This document shows, piece after piece, positions 26,880 to 35,626 of a DNA stretch of 64,000 nucleotides (position 1 is the first letter of the stretch; each line of letters begins with the position of its first letter). The DNA comes from Variovorax boronicumulans (GTDB lineage Bacteria > Pseudomonadota > Gammaproteobacteria > Burkholderiales > Burkholderiaceae_C). Under the pieces are notes generated by a model. That model made no database searches and was not told the origin of the DNA. It saw only the letters and a program-made list of their open reading frames with translations. Location of the stretch: NCBI RefSeq assembly GCF_019352895.1, contig NZ_JAAAFX010000009.1:1229978-1293977 (forward strand). The letters are read 5' to 3'. A program made the translations under genes and the position numbers.

Positions 26880-28621
26880 GCGGTGATTCCTTCGTGGGCC
26901 AGCGAGGCGGCCTTCTGGCGCAGCTCGCGTTTGAGTATTTTTCCGACCGGGTTGCGCGGCAGCTCGGCCAGCGTCAGCAGGTATTCAGGCAGCTTGTAGA
27001 CGGCCACGCGCTTCTCGTCGCGCAGGAAGGCCACGAGGGAGGCGAGATCGACCTCGCAGCCCTGCGCGGCCACGATGCAGGCGCAGACCTTTTCGCCCAG
27101 CAGTTCGTCGGGCACGGCCACCACGGCCGCGTCGCGCACGCCGGGGCAGGCCACCAGCAGGTTCTCTATCTCCTCGGACGAGATGTTCATGCCGCCGCGG
27201 ATCACCAGGTCCTTGGAGCGGCCGACGTAGCGGTAGAACTGCAGCCGGTCGCCGGCGATCTCGAACAGGTCGCCGGTCTTGTAGTAGCCCGACGCGTCGA
27301 AGGCGCCGGCCGTGAGCGCGGGCGAATCGAAGTAGCCACTGAAGATGGTCGGCCCGTCGAAGCGGATCTCGCCCGGACGCCCCGCTTCCTGGATGTCCTC
27401 GCCGGTCTCCAGGTCGACGAGGCGCGTGCGGATCTTGCGCGTGGTCGAGACGCTCCAGTCGTAGCCCTCGACACCGGCGCGCGGGAAGAACTGCGCGCGC
27501 AGCGCCGGGTCCGGGATGTCGAGGTCGGTGCCCGAGAGTGCCGCGCCCTCGTTCGAACCGAAGTAGTTGATGATCTGGACGCCGTGCCGCTCCATGAAGC
27601 CGCGCACCATCCACTCCGACAGCGGCGCCGAGCCGGAACCGATGCGCTTCAGGCGCGAGAAGTCGATGCCTGCGAGCAGGGCCTCGTTCTGCAGCAGCAT
27701 GTTGAGCACGGCCGGCGGCGCCACCGTGTAGTCGATGCGTTCGTCGCGCACCTGCGCCAGGAAGATGGGCAAGGCGAAGGGCTGGTGCTGCACCACCGTG
27801 GCACCCAGCACCAGCCAGGTCGCGAAGGCCGTGGAGATGCCCGCCATGTTGACCAGCGGAAAGGGATTGAGCAGCCGTGCGTTCTTCCGGATCTGCCCCG
27901 CCTCGATGATCGAGGGCGCGATGACCAGCCATTCGTTGTGGCTGCGCGGCACGCCCTTGGGCTGCGCCTCGGTGCCCGAGGTCCAGCAGATGGTGAACAC
28001 GTCGTTGGCCGTGACGTTGGCCACGCGCTCCGCTGCAGCGAGCCTTTGCAGTGCGGCGGCATCGGGTGCCACGGCCAAAGCCTTGCAGACATCCACGCAC
28101 CCTTCGGGGACGGCGTCGCCGAAGGCCATCACGCCACGCAGCGAGGGATGCGTTTCGCCCAGCGCGAGGAACATGCCCGCCGCCGCATGGCCGGCATCGG
28201 GCTTGCCGATGCGCGCGAAGGTGACGGCCGCCACCGCCTGCGTCTTGTCGATGATGTGCGCCAGCTCGTGGTCCCGGTACTGCACGGGCACGGGCGTGAT
28301 CACCACGCCGAGCCGCGAGCACGCAAGGTACACCGCGAACTGCTCGACGCAATTGGGCAGTTGCACCACCACCACGTCGTCGCGCCGCAGGCCTTGCGCC
28401 ATGAGCAGCAGGCAGAAGCGGTCGACCTGCTCGCCCAGCTCGCGCCAGTGCCAGCGCTGCGGCGCGCCATGCGCGAAGTCGGCGCGGTTGGGCGCATCGA
28501 CCACGGCCTCGGCCTCGGGTTGCACGGCCAGGTTCTCCAGGAACAGGTCCCAGAGCGTCCGGTCGCCCCACCAGCCACGCGCGGTGTAGGCCTCAATCTT
28601 GTGCTGCGGCACCAGAATCAT
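26876..28621 (-). CDS. AMP-dependent acyl-CoA synthetase (cyclohexanecarboxylate-CoA ligase-like)
   Basis: A 581-residue ANL-superfamily enzyme. The ATP-binding P-loop CWTSGTEAQPKGVPRSH is clear. Further core motifs are INYFGSNEGAAL (A5 region), GYYKTGDLFEIAG and YRYVGRSKDLVIRGGMNISSEE. The catalytic lysine region is PRNPVGKILKREL near the C-terminus. It activates a carboxylic acid to an acyl-AMP and then the CoA thioester. Length and the RWHWRELG start point to the aromatic/alicyclic-acid branch rather than acetate. It lies 54 bp after the carotenoid-oxygenase gene and overlaps the hydrolase gene by 4 bp. It is one of two ligases in the operon, so two different acids are probably handled. 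Confidence 0.88.
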   Translation of the reverse strand: MILVPQHKIEAYTARGWWGDRTLWDLFLENLAVQPEAEAVVDAPNRADFAHGAPQRWHWRELGEQVDRFCLLLMAQGLRRDDVVVVQLPNCVEQFAVYLACSRLGVVITPVPVQYRDHELAHIIDKTQAVAAVTFARIGKPDAGHAAAGMFLALGETHPSLRGVMAFGDAVPEGCVDVCKALAVAPDAAALQRLAAAERVANVTANDVFTICWTSGTEAQPKGVPRSHNEWLVIAPSIIEAGQIRKNARLLNPFPLVNMAGISTAFATWLVLGATVVQHQPFALPIFLAQVRDERIDYTVAPPAVLNMLLQNEALLAGIDFSRLKRIGSGSAPLSEWMVRGFMERHGVQIINYFGSNEGAALSGTDLDIPDPALRAQFFPRAGVEGYDWSVSTTRKIRTRLVDLETGEDIQEAGRPGEIRFDGPTIFSGYFDSPALTAGAFDASGYYKTGDLFEIAGDRLQFYRYVGRSKDLVIRGGMNISSEEIENLLVACPGVRDAAVVAVPDELLGEKVCACIVAAQGCEVDLASLVAFLRDEKRVAVYKLPEYLLTLAELPRNPVGKILKRELRQKAASLAHEGITA

Positions 28622-28675
28622 CTTTGTCTCCTTCGCGGCGTTCGTGCGCCGTCTACCGATCTTTTTGAAGCCCGC

Positions 28676-30121
28676 TCACCAGCCTCGTTGAAGCCGCTCT
28701 GCGCTCACCCAGGTGGCATGGAAGCCGTTGGGCACGCGCTGCGGCAGCCGGATGCGCGCCACTGGTCCCTTGGCGATGTCCTTGGCGTCGAACACGGTGA
28801 CGAAGGAGCTCTCGGTCACGTCGTCCCACATGAAGCCGACCAGGTAGCCGTCGTCTTCTTCCTTCCAGTCGTCCCTGGGCGCGAACGGTGCCTCGCTGAA
28901 CCACTTGCCCACGCCTTCGTGGTAGGTGGTGCAGGTGTCCTGCTCGAGGTCGTAGCGCACGAAGCCGCAGAAGCGCGGGTCTTCCGCGCGGTTGCTGCGG
29001 CCCATCAGCACGTTCCATGAATAGCGGGTCTTGTAGCCCTGCATCCACGAGTTGATGACCGGAAATTCCTGGTTGATGATGTCGTCGATCACGCGCTCGG
29101 TGGTCTGTCCGGTGCGCAGGTTGAAGCGCCACTCCATGAACATGAAGTCGTGCTCGAGGTTCGCCAGCATCTTGGGGAAACGTTCGACCTCGACGTTGCC
29201 GCGCCAGTCGCGCGGCAGCCGGAACGGCGTGCCCGTCATCACGATCTCGGTGCCGCCCTGGCCGTCGTCCTCCTCCCAGGCGTTCGACACGTGGTACATG
29301 TAGGTCGGGCTGGCCTCGAACCAGCGGATCTGCTCGGGCGTGCCGTGCCGCGGGATCACGCCGAAGCGCGAGGGCAGCGTGTGGTGGAACTTCAGCTTGT
29401 GGCGCCCGGCCGCGAACGCGTCCATGTCGTAGAACAGCGGCAGGTCGTGCACGATGGTGTAGTTGGGCGTGATCGCCATGTCGTGCGGCAGGCGCGGGCC
29501 GGGCAGCTGCACCGGCATGAAGGTCTTGAGCTCGCCGTGGCGGTCCATCACGCCGTAGTGCATGTAGGGCGCCTCCTTGCCGTAGGCGAAGAACAGGAAC
29601 TCGCCCGTGCGTTCGTCCACCTTCGAATGCGCCGACACGGGCAAGGCCTTCATGCGCTCGTCGAGTTCGAGCTTGCCCACGGTCGACAGATCATCCGGGC
29701 GCACCCGGTAGACCGCGCCGCCCAGGTACCACATCGACACCAGATGGCCGGCGTAGAACTTCACGTCGGTGTTCGAGGTGTTCTTCACCGGCATGTCGGG
29801 CCGGTCCTTGCGCGGCGGGTCCTTGATGCCCTGCCACAGCGCGCCACCGGCGGCCTGCTCTTCCCTCAGGCCGTCGGTCTGGACCCAGCGGTTCTGGTAG
29901 TAGACGCGGCCCTTGTCGAAGCGCACCGCGTGCAGCATGCCGTCGCCGTCGAACCAGTGGTAGCGGCCCTCGGCCTCGAAGCGGCGGTTCGGCCCGTTGC
30001 GCACGTACATGCCGTTGAGGTCGGCCGGCACCGCCCCCACGATATCGGTGAGCTCGCAGTCGAGTTCGGATACGACCGGCTCGAAGCCGCCCTGCAGAAC
30101 CGGAATTTCAATGGCACCCAT
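28676..30121 (-). CDS. carotenoid cleavage / lignostilbene-type dioxygenase
   Basis: A 481-residue seven-bladed-propeller Fe(II) oxygenase. All four iron His ligands are present at the usual spacing: H165 (VSAHSKVDERTGE), H213 (LPHDMAITPNY), H277 (YMYHVSNAWEE) and H468 (GFHATWV). The length matches bacterial stilbene oxygenases such as lignostilbene dioxygenases better than plant CCDs. No signal peptide is present. The family splits a C=C bond with O2 into two aldehydes or ketones. Residues 128-136 read VSMWYLGGA, and I do not see the Lys/Glu expected there in 4-hydroxystilbene-cleaving enzymes, so another alkene substrate is possible. The next gene upstream, 12 bp away, encodes an aldehyde dehydrogenase, which fits oxidation of the cleavage product. 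Confidence 0.9.
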   Translation of the reverse strand: MGAIEIPVLQGGFEPVVSELDCELTDIVGAVPADLNGMYVRNGPNRRFEAEGRYHWFDGDGMLHAVRFDKGRVYYQNRWVQTDGLREEQAAGGALWQGIKDPPRKDRPDMPVKNTSNTDVKFYAGHLVSMWYLGGAVYRVRPDDLSTVGKLELDERMKALPVSAHSKVDERTGEFLFFAYGKEAPYMHYGVMDRHGELKTFMPVQLPGPRLPHDMAITPNYTIVHDLPLFYDMDAFAAGRHKLKFHHTLPSRFGVIPRHGTPEQIRWFEASPTYMYHVSNAWEEDDGQGGTEIVMTGTPFRLPRDWRGNVEVERFPKMLANLEHDFMFMEWRFNLRTGQTTERVIDDIINQEFPVINSWMQGYKTRYSWNVLMGRSNRAEDPRFCGFVRYDLEQDTCTTYHEGVGKWFSEAPFAPRDDWKEEDDGYLVGFMWDDVTESSFVTVFDAKDIAKGPVARIRLPQRVPNGFHATWVSAERLQRGW

Positions 30122-30133
30122 GGTATGTCTCCT

Positions 30134-31870
30134 TCAACGTGTAGGGGCCGGCGAACGTGCGGGACGCCGGGACTGTGTGATGCAGAAGCGCCCGGCCACG
30201 AACGCCATGTCGGTCAGGCTGGCATTGCCGGCCGGGTTCAGGCCGGTCACGTGGTAGTCGCTGTAGGCCGCCGCGAAGTTGAGCGGCATCGGGCCGGTGA
30301 GGTTGATGGTGAGCTGCGCCCCGGCGCGCGCGTAGGCATCGACGGCGCGCGCGATGAAGGCCTCGTCGGTGGCGTACAGGAAAGCCGTCAGACCGCCGAA
30401 CTCACGCACGTCGGTGGTCGCCTGCCGCAACGCATCGTCCGCGTCGTCGCAGGCGATCACGAAGCTCACGGGGCCGAAGCGCTCTTCGCCGTAGAGGTCG
30501 CGATCGCGCTTGTCGAGCTTGACCATCAGCGGCGTGCGGGTGCGGGCCTCGGCGAACTCCGGGTGCGCATAGGCGCCGGGCACCAGCAGCAGCTCGCCGC
30601 GCCGCGCGCCCTCTTCCTGCAGTTGCGCGAGCAGCGCCAGGGTCTGCGGCGAAGCGATGGCGGCCAGGATCATCGAGGCCTTCTTGCCGTCCTGCGCGAT
30701 CGCGCCCACGGCATCGGCCAGCCGGCGCGCCACCTCGTCGAAGCCCACCACGCCCTGCGGCGTGCGAACGCCATGGCGCGAGATGTAGATGTTCTGCGGG
30801 CTGGTGCACATCTGCGCGCTGAACATGCACAGCGTGGTGGCCAGGCTGCGCAGCACGGCATCGAGGTCGTCCACCGCATCGATGACCACGGTGTTGCAGC
30901 CGGCCGTCTCGGTGAAGCACAGCGCAGGGTGCGCGTTCTGCTCGACCCACTGGCCGAATCGGACGCTGCCGGTGAAGTCGACGATGGCCGTCTTGGGATG
31001 CTTGACCAGCAGCTTGCCGAGAGGCTCGGCGCTGGTGTCCAGAGCCATCGTCACGAGGTTGGGGTCGAAACCGAACTGCGCCAGCACCTGGCGGAAGACG
31101 CGCACCGTGAGCGCGATCGGCAGCACCGTCGCCGGATGCGGCTTGAGAATGACGGCATTGCCCGTGGCCAGGCTCGCCATCATCGACGGCCAGGCGTTCC
31201 AGGTCGGGAAGCTCGCGCAGGCAAAGCACACGGCCACGCCGCGCGGGACGATCCGGTAGTGCTTCTCCAGTTCGATGTTCGCACTGCCGAAACGACGCGC
31301 CCAGTTCGCGCTGGCCGGCACCAGGCGCATGGCCTGCTCGGCATGCACCAGCGCCTCGATGCCCCGGTCGAGCGCATTCACGCCCGAGCCTGCATAGGAC
31401 ATGTTGAAGCTCTGGCCGGAGGTGTGCATCACCGCATGGGCCATCTCAAAGATGTGGTCGCGGTAGAGCACATCGATGACTTCCATGAGCACCGCGATGC
31501 GCACCTCGATCGCGGCCTTGGACCAGCTGCCGATGGCGACTTCGGCGGCATCGAACAGCGCGTCGACGTCGGCACGGCGGTAGGTCACGCCCAACGGTTG
31601 CTGGGTGTACGGCGAGATCTCCTCGGCGGCGCGCGCAGGACCGTCCTCGAGGCCGGGCTGCGCCAGTGCAAAGGGCCGGCCCAGGTGCGCCTCGAATGCC
31701 GCACGGCCGCGCGCCTGCGCCTGGGCGCTGTCGGGGTACTGGGCCGGGGTCTCGGGAAACGGGCTCCAGCAATGGCGCTCGCGGCAAGCCTGCTGCGCAC
31801 GTTCGAAGACACTGCGGTGACGTTGCACCAGCGTGGCCAGATCCTGTCCGTTCAAGATGGTTTCCTTCAT
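30134..31870 (-). CDS. paaN: PaaN-family aldehyde dehydrogenase
   Basis: A 578-residue aldehyde dehydrogenase of the phenylacetic-acid-degradation PaaN type (stand-alone, without the MaoC hydratase domain). The catalytic Glu is E321 in CFTETAGC, and the nucleophilic Cys is C355 in SAQMCTSPQN. The NAD(P) region includes TWNAWPSMMASLATGNAVILKPHP. It should oxidise an aldehyde to an acid in the cytosol. No other paa genes are nearby, so the name reflects the family rather than phenylacetate catabolism. It overlaps the upstream ligase gene by ATGA (31867-31870) and precedes the carotenoid-oxygenase gene by 12 bp. This suggests it removes the reactive aldehydes that enzyme makes (inference). Confidence 0.9.
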   Translation of the reverse strand: MKETILNGQDLATLVQRHRSVFERAQQACRERHCWSPFPETPAQYPDSAQAQARGRAAFEAHLGRPFALAQPGLEDGPARAAEEISPYTQQPLGVTYRRADVDALFDAAEVAIGSWSKAAIEVRIAVLMEVIDVLYRDHIFEMAHAVMHTSGQSFNMSYAGSGVNALDRGIEALVHAEQAMRLVPASANWARRFGSANIELEKHYRIVPRGVAVCFACASFPTWNAWPSMMASLATGNAVILKPHPATVLPIALTVRVFRQVLAQFGFDPNLVTMALDTSAEPLGKLLVKHPKTAIVDFTGSVRFGQWVEQNAHPALCFTETAGCNTVVIDAVDDLDAVLRSLATTLCMFSAQMCTSPQNIYISRHGVRTPQGVVGFDEVARRLADAVGAIAQDGKKASMILAAIASPQTLALLAQLQEEGARRGELLLVPGAYAHPEFAEARTRTPLMVKLDKRDRDLYGEERFGPVSFVIACDDADDALRQATTDVREFGGLTAFLYATDEAFIARAVDAYARAGAQLTINLTGPMPLNFAAAYSDYHVTGLNPAGNASLTDMAFVAGRFCITQSRRPARSPAPTR

Positions 31871-33471
31871 GCGATTTCCCTTTGGTGTTCAGCCCAGTAG
31901 CGCTTGCGCAGCGCCTTCTTGTCGGGCTTTCCGAGACCGGTGAGCGGCACCTGGTCGACAAAATCGATGGTCTTGGGCACGCACACCGCGCCCTTGCGTT
32001 CGCGCACGTAGGCGATCAAGGCCTCCGGCGTGGCCGCATGACCGGCGCGCAGCACGACCACGGCCTTCACCGCCTCGCCCCACTTGGCATCGGGCACGCC
32101 GATGACGGCGACCGCAGCCACGGCCGGATGCGCGCTGAGCACGTCCTCGATCTCGCGCGGGTAGACGTTGAAGCCGCCCGTGATCACCATGTCCTTCTTG
32201 CGATCGACGATGTGGAACAGGCCCTGGCTGTCGCGCCGCGCCATGTCGCCGGTGCGCAGCCAGCCCTCGCGCACCGTGGCGCGGGTCTGCTCGGGCTGGC
32301 CGTGGTAGCCGCTCATGAGCAGGTCGCCCCGCACGCAGATCTCGCCGACCTCGCCGTGCGCGACCGCCTGTCCGTCCTCGTGCATCAGCGCCACGTCGAC
32401 GCCCGGGAAGGGACGGCCCGCCGCGGCCAGTTGCAGGTCCGAGGCGTCGGCATGGGCCTGCTGGTCCAGCAGCAGGATGGTGTTGGGCGCCTCGGTCTGG
32501 CCATAGGTCTGCACCAGCACCGGACCGAACAGCTCCAGCGCCTGGCGGATGCGCGAAGGCGATGCGGGCGCCGCGCCGTACACCAGGGCGCGCAGGCTGC
32601 CGAGGTCATGGCGCCGCGCCTCTTCGTGCGCGTCGAGCAGCGCGTACAGCATGGTCGGCACGATGAAGGTGTGCTGGATGCGATGCCGCGCCACGGCCTC
32701 GAACCAGCTCGGCACCGTGAAGCCGTGTTGCAGCACGACCGTGCCGCCGCGCGCCAGCGTCGGATAGATCAGCGAGCCCGCACCGTGCGAGATGGGCGCC
32801 GAGCACAAGGTGCGCACGCCGTCGGGCCAGTCGATGCCCGCCAGCCACAGCTGCGTGTTGGTGCGCATCGCACGGCTGCTGAGCATCACGCCCTTGGCGC
32901 GTCCGGTGGTGCCGCCGGTGTAGGCCAGCCGCACGATGTCGCCGGGCTCGCCCACCACCTGCAATGCGGCGTCGCCGCGCGCCTCGTCCGTGTTGCGCCA
33001 GAAGCCGGGCACGCCGTCGCCCTCGTCGTGCGAGCGCCATTGCAGGCCCGGCGGGCAGTGGGCGCGTAGCCAGTCCATGCGCGCGGCCTGTGCATGCTCC
33101 GACACCACGAGCCGGGCCGCACAGTCGGCCAGGATGGCGGCGTGATCCTGCGCGCCCGCGGCGGTGTGCAGCGTGACCGAGCGGTAGCCGCCGATGTAGC
33201 AGGCGGCCATGAGGCAGAACGTCTCGATGCGGTTGCCCGCCAGCTGCGCCACCGCGTCGCCACGCCGCAGGCCCAGGGCTTCGAGGCCGGCCAGTGCCTG
33301 TGCGATGCGCCGGCCCAGTGCTTCGTAGCGGATCGCGCAGTCGCCGTCGATGAAGGCGACGCGCGGGCCGAAGCGCGCGATGGCCTCGACCAGCAGGTCG
33401 CCGATGCGGCCGGTGTCCGGCGGCAGGGCCAAGGAGGGCGCGGCCAGCGGCCGAGACGGGTTCTTCGTCAT
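31867..33471 (-). CDS. AMP-dependent acyl-CoA ligase (fatty/aromatic acid type)
   Basis: A 534-residue ANL enzyme from ATG 33471. Motifs are YTGGTTGRAKGVMLSSRAM (P-loop), VQTYGQTEAPN (A5), GWLRTGDMARRDSQGLFHI (A7) and DRKKDMVITGGFNVYPREIED (A8). The catalytic Lys lies in the C-terminal LTGLGKPDKKALRKRYW. It makes acyl-CoA from an acid, ATP and CoA. Its start and stop overlap the thiolase and paaN genes by ATGA on both sides, so the three are translationally coupled. It is clearly different from the second ligase at 26876-28621, which suggests each cleavage half is activated by its own ligase. Confidence 0.9.
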   Translation of the reverse strand: MTKNPSRPLAAPSLALPPDTGRIGDLLVEAIARFGPRVAFIDGDCAIRYEALGRRIAQALAGLEALGLRRGDAVAQLAGNRIETFCLMAACYIGGYRSVTLHTAAGAQDHAAILADCAARLVVSEHAQAARMDWLRAHCPPGLQWRSHDEGDGVPGFWRNTDEARGDAALQVVGEPGDIVRLAYTGGTTGRAKGVMLSSRAMRTNTQLWLAGIDWPDGVRTLCSAPISHGAGSLIYPTLARGGTVVLQHGFTVPSWFEAVARHRIQHTFIVPTMLYALLDAHEEARRHDLGSLRALVYGAAPASPSRIRQALELFGPVLVQTYGQTEAPNTILLLDQQAHADASDLQLAAAGRPFPGVDVALMHEDGQAVAHGEVGEICVRGDLLMSGYHGQPEQTRATVREGWLRTGDMARRDSQGLFHIVDRKKDMVITGGFNVYPREIEDVLSAHPAVAAVAVIGVPDAKWGEAVKAVVVLRAGHAATPEALIAYVRERKGAVCVPKTIDFVDQVPLTGLGKPDKKALRKRYWAEHQREIA

Positions 33472-34706
33472 GCTTTCTCCAGGATGGTGACCGCCGCGAC
33501 GGCTTCCTCGCCGTCGTAGAAACCCCCACCGTTCTCGGCCGCGGCCAAGCGGGCGCCCTGCACCTGCCGCGCACCGGCTTCGCCGCGCAGCTGCATCACC
33601 AGCTCGTGCAGTTGCACCACGCCGGTCGCCGCGATCGGGTGGCCCTTGGACACCAGCCCGCCCGACACATTGACCGGGATGCGCCCGCCCAGCCGGGTCA
33701 TGCCCCGCTCGGCGAGCGAAGCGCCCTCGCCCAGCCCGCACAGGCCCAGGTTCTCGATGTGGCGGATCTCGGCAAAGGAAGTGGCGTCATGCACTTCGGC
33801 GACGTCGATGTCCGAGGGCGAGACACCGGCCGCCTCGAAGGCCGCGATGGCCGCGATGCGGCCGATGTGCCGGTCGAAATCGTCCGGGGCGCGCTGCACG
33901 CCGCTGGCCAGCTTGGTGGCCCGGATGCGCACCGCGCGGGACGGCTCGAACCGCTTCAGGGCCGTGTCGGCACACAGCACCAGGGCGCCGGCGCCGTCGC
34001 TCATCGGCGCGCACATGGCGCGCGTGAGCGGCCAGCTCACCATGCGATCGGCCAGCACCTCGTCGACCGTCATCGCATGGCGGTACTGCGCCAGCGGATT
34101 GAACTGGGAATGCCAGTGGTTCTTGGCCGCCACGGCGGCCATCTGGCGTTGCGTGGCGCCGTAGGTGAGCATGTAATGGCGCGCCATGGCGGCATAGCTG
34201 TCCATGAACACGCTGCGCTCGCCGTCGTGCATGGCTTCGGGCGGCAGGGGCAGGTCGGCCGACAGCGCCTGTTGCCGGGCCAGCTGCTCGCCGGCGAGCG
34301 CCAGGTCCATGCTGCCGCGGAAGGCCTCGAACATCTTCTCGCGCTGCAGCGGGTAGTGCATCTTCTCGGCCCCGACCACCAGCGCCACATCGCACTCGCC
34401 CGCACGCAGCGCGGCAAAGGCCTGGTTGACGCCGGTGGACGAACTGGCGCAGGCGTTGTCGCAATTGACGATCGGGATGCCTTCGACCCCCATGGCACGC
34501 AATGCCACCTGGCCGCGGATGCCATGCTGGCCTTCGAGCACGCCTTGCCGCGTGTTGGAGAACCAGGCGGCCTGCACGTCGGCCAGCACGCAACCGGCGT
34601 CTTCGAGGGCCGCGTTGACGGCCGCGGCCGTCAGTTGCTTGATGCTCAGCGCCTCGTGCTTGCCGAGCGGCGTCATGCCTGCGCCCACGATGAAGATGTC
34701 TCTCAC
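33468..34706 (-). CDS. thiolase-family (SCP2-type) acyltransferase
   Basis: A 412-residue thiolase-fold protein. GTG 34706 is the start, with an AAGGA ribosome site 9 nt upstream. The nucleophilic Cys is C86 (NCDNACASSSTG), and the His residues are H306 (EVHDATSFAEI) and H356 (SKGHPIAATG). The usual second Cys near the C-terminus is replaced by ENGGGF, as in the SCP-x/lipid-transfer-type group. It should cleave a 3-oxoacyl-CoA with CoA, or run the reverse condensation. It is the first gene of the eight-gene operon, divergent from the IclR regulator across 133 bp that contain the shared operator-like box. Confidence 0.88.
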   Translation of the reverse strand: MRDIFIVGAGMTPLGKHEALSIKQLTAAAVNAALEDAGCVLADVQAAWFSNTRQGVLEGQHGIRGQVALRAMGVEGIPIVNCDNACASSSTGVNQAFAALRAGECDVALVVGAEKMHYPLQREKMFEAFRGSMDLALAGEQLARQQALSADLPLPPEAMHDGERSVFMDSYAAMARHYMLTYGATQRQMAAVAAKNHWHSQFNPLAQYRHAMTVDEVLADRMVSWPLTRAMCAPMSDGAGALVLCADTALKRFEPSRAVRIRATKLASGVQRAPDDFDRHIGRIAAIAAFEAAGVSPSDIDVAEVHDATSFAEIRHIENLGLCGLGEGASLAERGMTRLGGRIPVNVSGGLVSKGHPIAATGVVQLHELVMQLRGEAGARQVQGARLAAAENGGGFYDGEEAVAAVTILEKA

Positions 34707-34819
34707 TCGGAAGTCCTTTGACGGGTCTTTTTCCTCCGGCCTCGCGTCGTTCCTTGCGACGCTGGAGCCCTTGCGATGTCTGAATTGTGATAGTTTCAAG
34801 CCCTCACTACCCCTCAATC

Positions 34820-34838
34820 TTCCACATATTGGAAATTC
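34820..34838. promoter_or_regulatory. putative IclR operator in the thiolase/iclR divergent region
   Basis: The sequence TTCCACATATTGGAAATTC ends 1 nt before the regulator ATG and contains the imperfect palindrome TTCCacatatTGGAA. An almost identical element (15 of 18 aligned bases) lies upstream of the CoA-transferase gene at 36772-36790. Its position over the regulator's ribosome site suggests autorepression. Confidence 0.6.
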
Positions 34839-34839
34839 G

Positions 34840-35619
34840 ATGAAAAACCCGGCAGGCTCCCAAACCGTCTCGCGCGCCATCGAACTGCTGCGCCTGGTGT
34901 CGAGCGGCGGACGCGCGGGCATGCGGCTGTCGGCGGTCGTCGAAGCCAGCGAATTGAGCCGCCCCACGGCCCACCGCCTGCTCAAGGAACTGATCGACGG
35001 CGGCCTGCTCATGCGCTCGGCCGACAAGCGCTACTTTCTGGGCCAGTTCGCGTACGAGCTCGGCCTGTCGGCGGCCGCGCACTTCCACCTGCGGGACCTG
35101 TGCGCGCCCTTTGTCGAACGCATCGCGAACGAGACCGGCGACACGGTGTTCCTGGTGGTGCGCAGCGGCGCGGACTCCTTCTGCCTCGACCGGCAGACCG
35201 GCGCCTATCCGGTGAAGGTGTTCTCGGTCGAAGTCGGCAACCGCCAGCCGCTGGGCGTGGGCGCGGGCGGCCTGGCGCTGCTGAGCTGGCTGCCGGAGAA
35301 GGAACGCCAGGCGATGATCGATCGCAACAGCGCGCGCCTGCCCCAGCATGGCGGACTGACCGCGTCGCACCTGGCCAAGCTGGTGGAAGAAGCGCGCCGG
35401 CAGGGCCATTCGCGCATCGTCGACTTCGCCATCGCGGGCGTCACCGGCGTCGGCATGCCGGTGCTCGACACCGCCGGCCAGCCGACTGCCGCGTTGAGCG
35501 TCACCTCGATCTCGATGCGCATGACGCCACAGCACCAGGCCGAGGTGCTGGGGGTGCTGGGGCGCGAAGTGGCGCGGCTCAAGACCGCGCTGATGCGGCC
35601 CGCGCCGGCCGTGCACTGA
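34840..35619 (+). CDS. IclR-family transcriptional regulator
   Basis: A 259-residue protein. The N-terminal winged helix-turn-helix (about 10-70) reads VSRAIELLRLVSSGG then LSAVVEASELSRPTAHRLLKEL. The C-terminal effector domain (about 85-250) has GDTVFLVVRSGADSFCLDRQ, PLGVGAGGLALLSWLP and a late ISMRMTPQ. IclR proteins bind small organic acids and repress or activate catabolic operons. The gene diverges from the eight-gene operon and converges, 7 bp apart, on the CoA-transferase gene. Both targets carry the same box, so this is the likely local regulator. The box also overlaps its own translation start. Confidence 0.93.
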   Translation: MKNPAGSQTVSRAIELLRLVSSGGRAGMRLSAVVEASELSRPTAHRLLKELIDGGLLMRSADKRYFLGQFAYELGLSAAAHFHLRDLCAPFVERIANETGDTVFLVVRSGADSFCLDRQTGAYPVKVFSVEVGNRQPLGVGAGGLALLSWLPEKERQAMIDRNSARLPQHGGLTASHLAKLVEEARRQGHSRIVDFAIAGVTGVGMPVLDTAGQPTAALSVTSISMRMTPQHQAEVLGVLGREVARLKTALMRPAPAVH

Positions 35620-35626
35620 GTTCGGC

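Noticed and set aside
30134..31870. A phenylacetate (paa) degradation cluster
   Set aside because: PaaN is the only paa-family gene; paaABCDE, paaK, paaZ and paaG are absent.
29150..31900. A 916-codon plus-strand frame across the oxygenase and paaN genes
   Set aside because: Shadow frame; the minus-strand genes have full catalytic residues.
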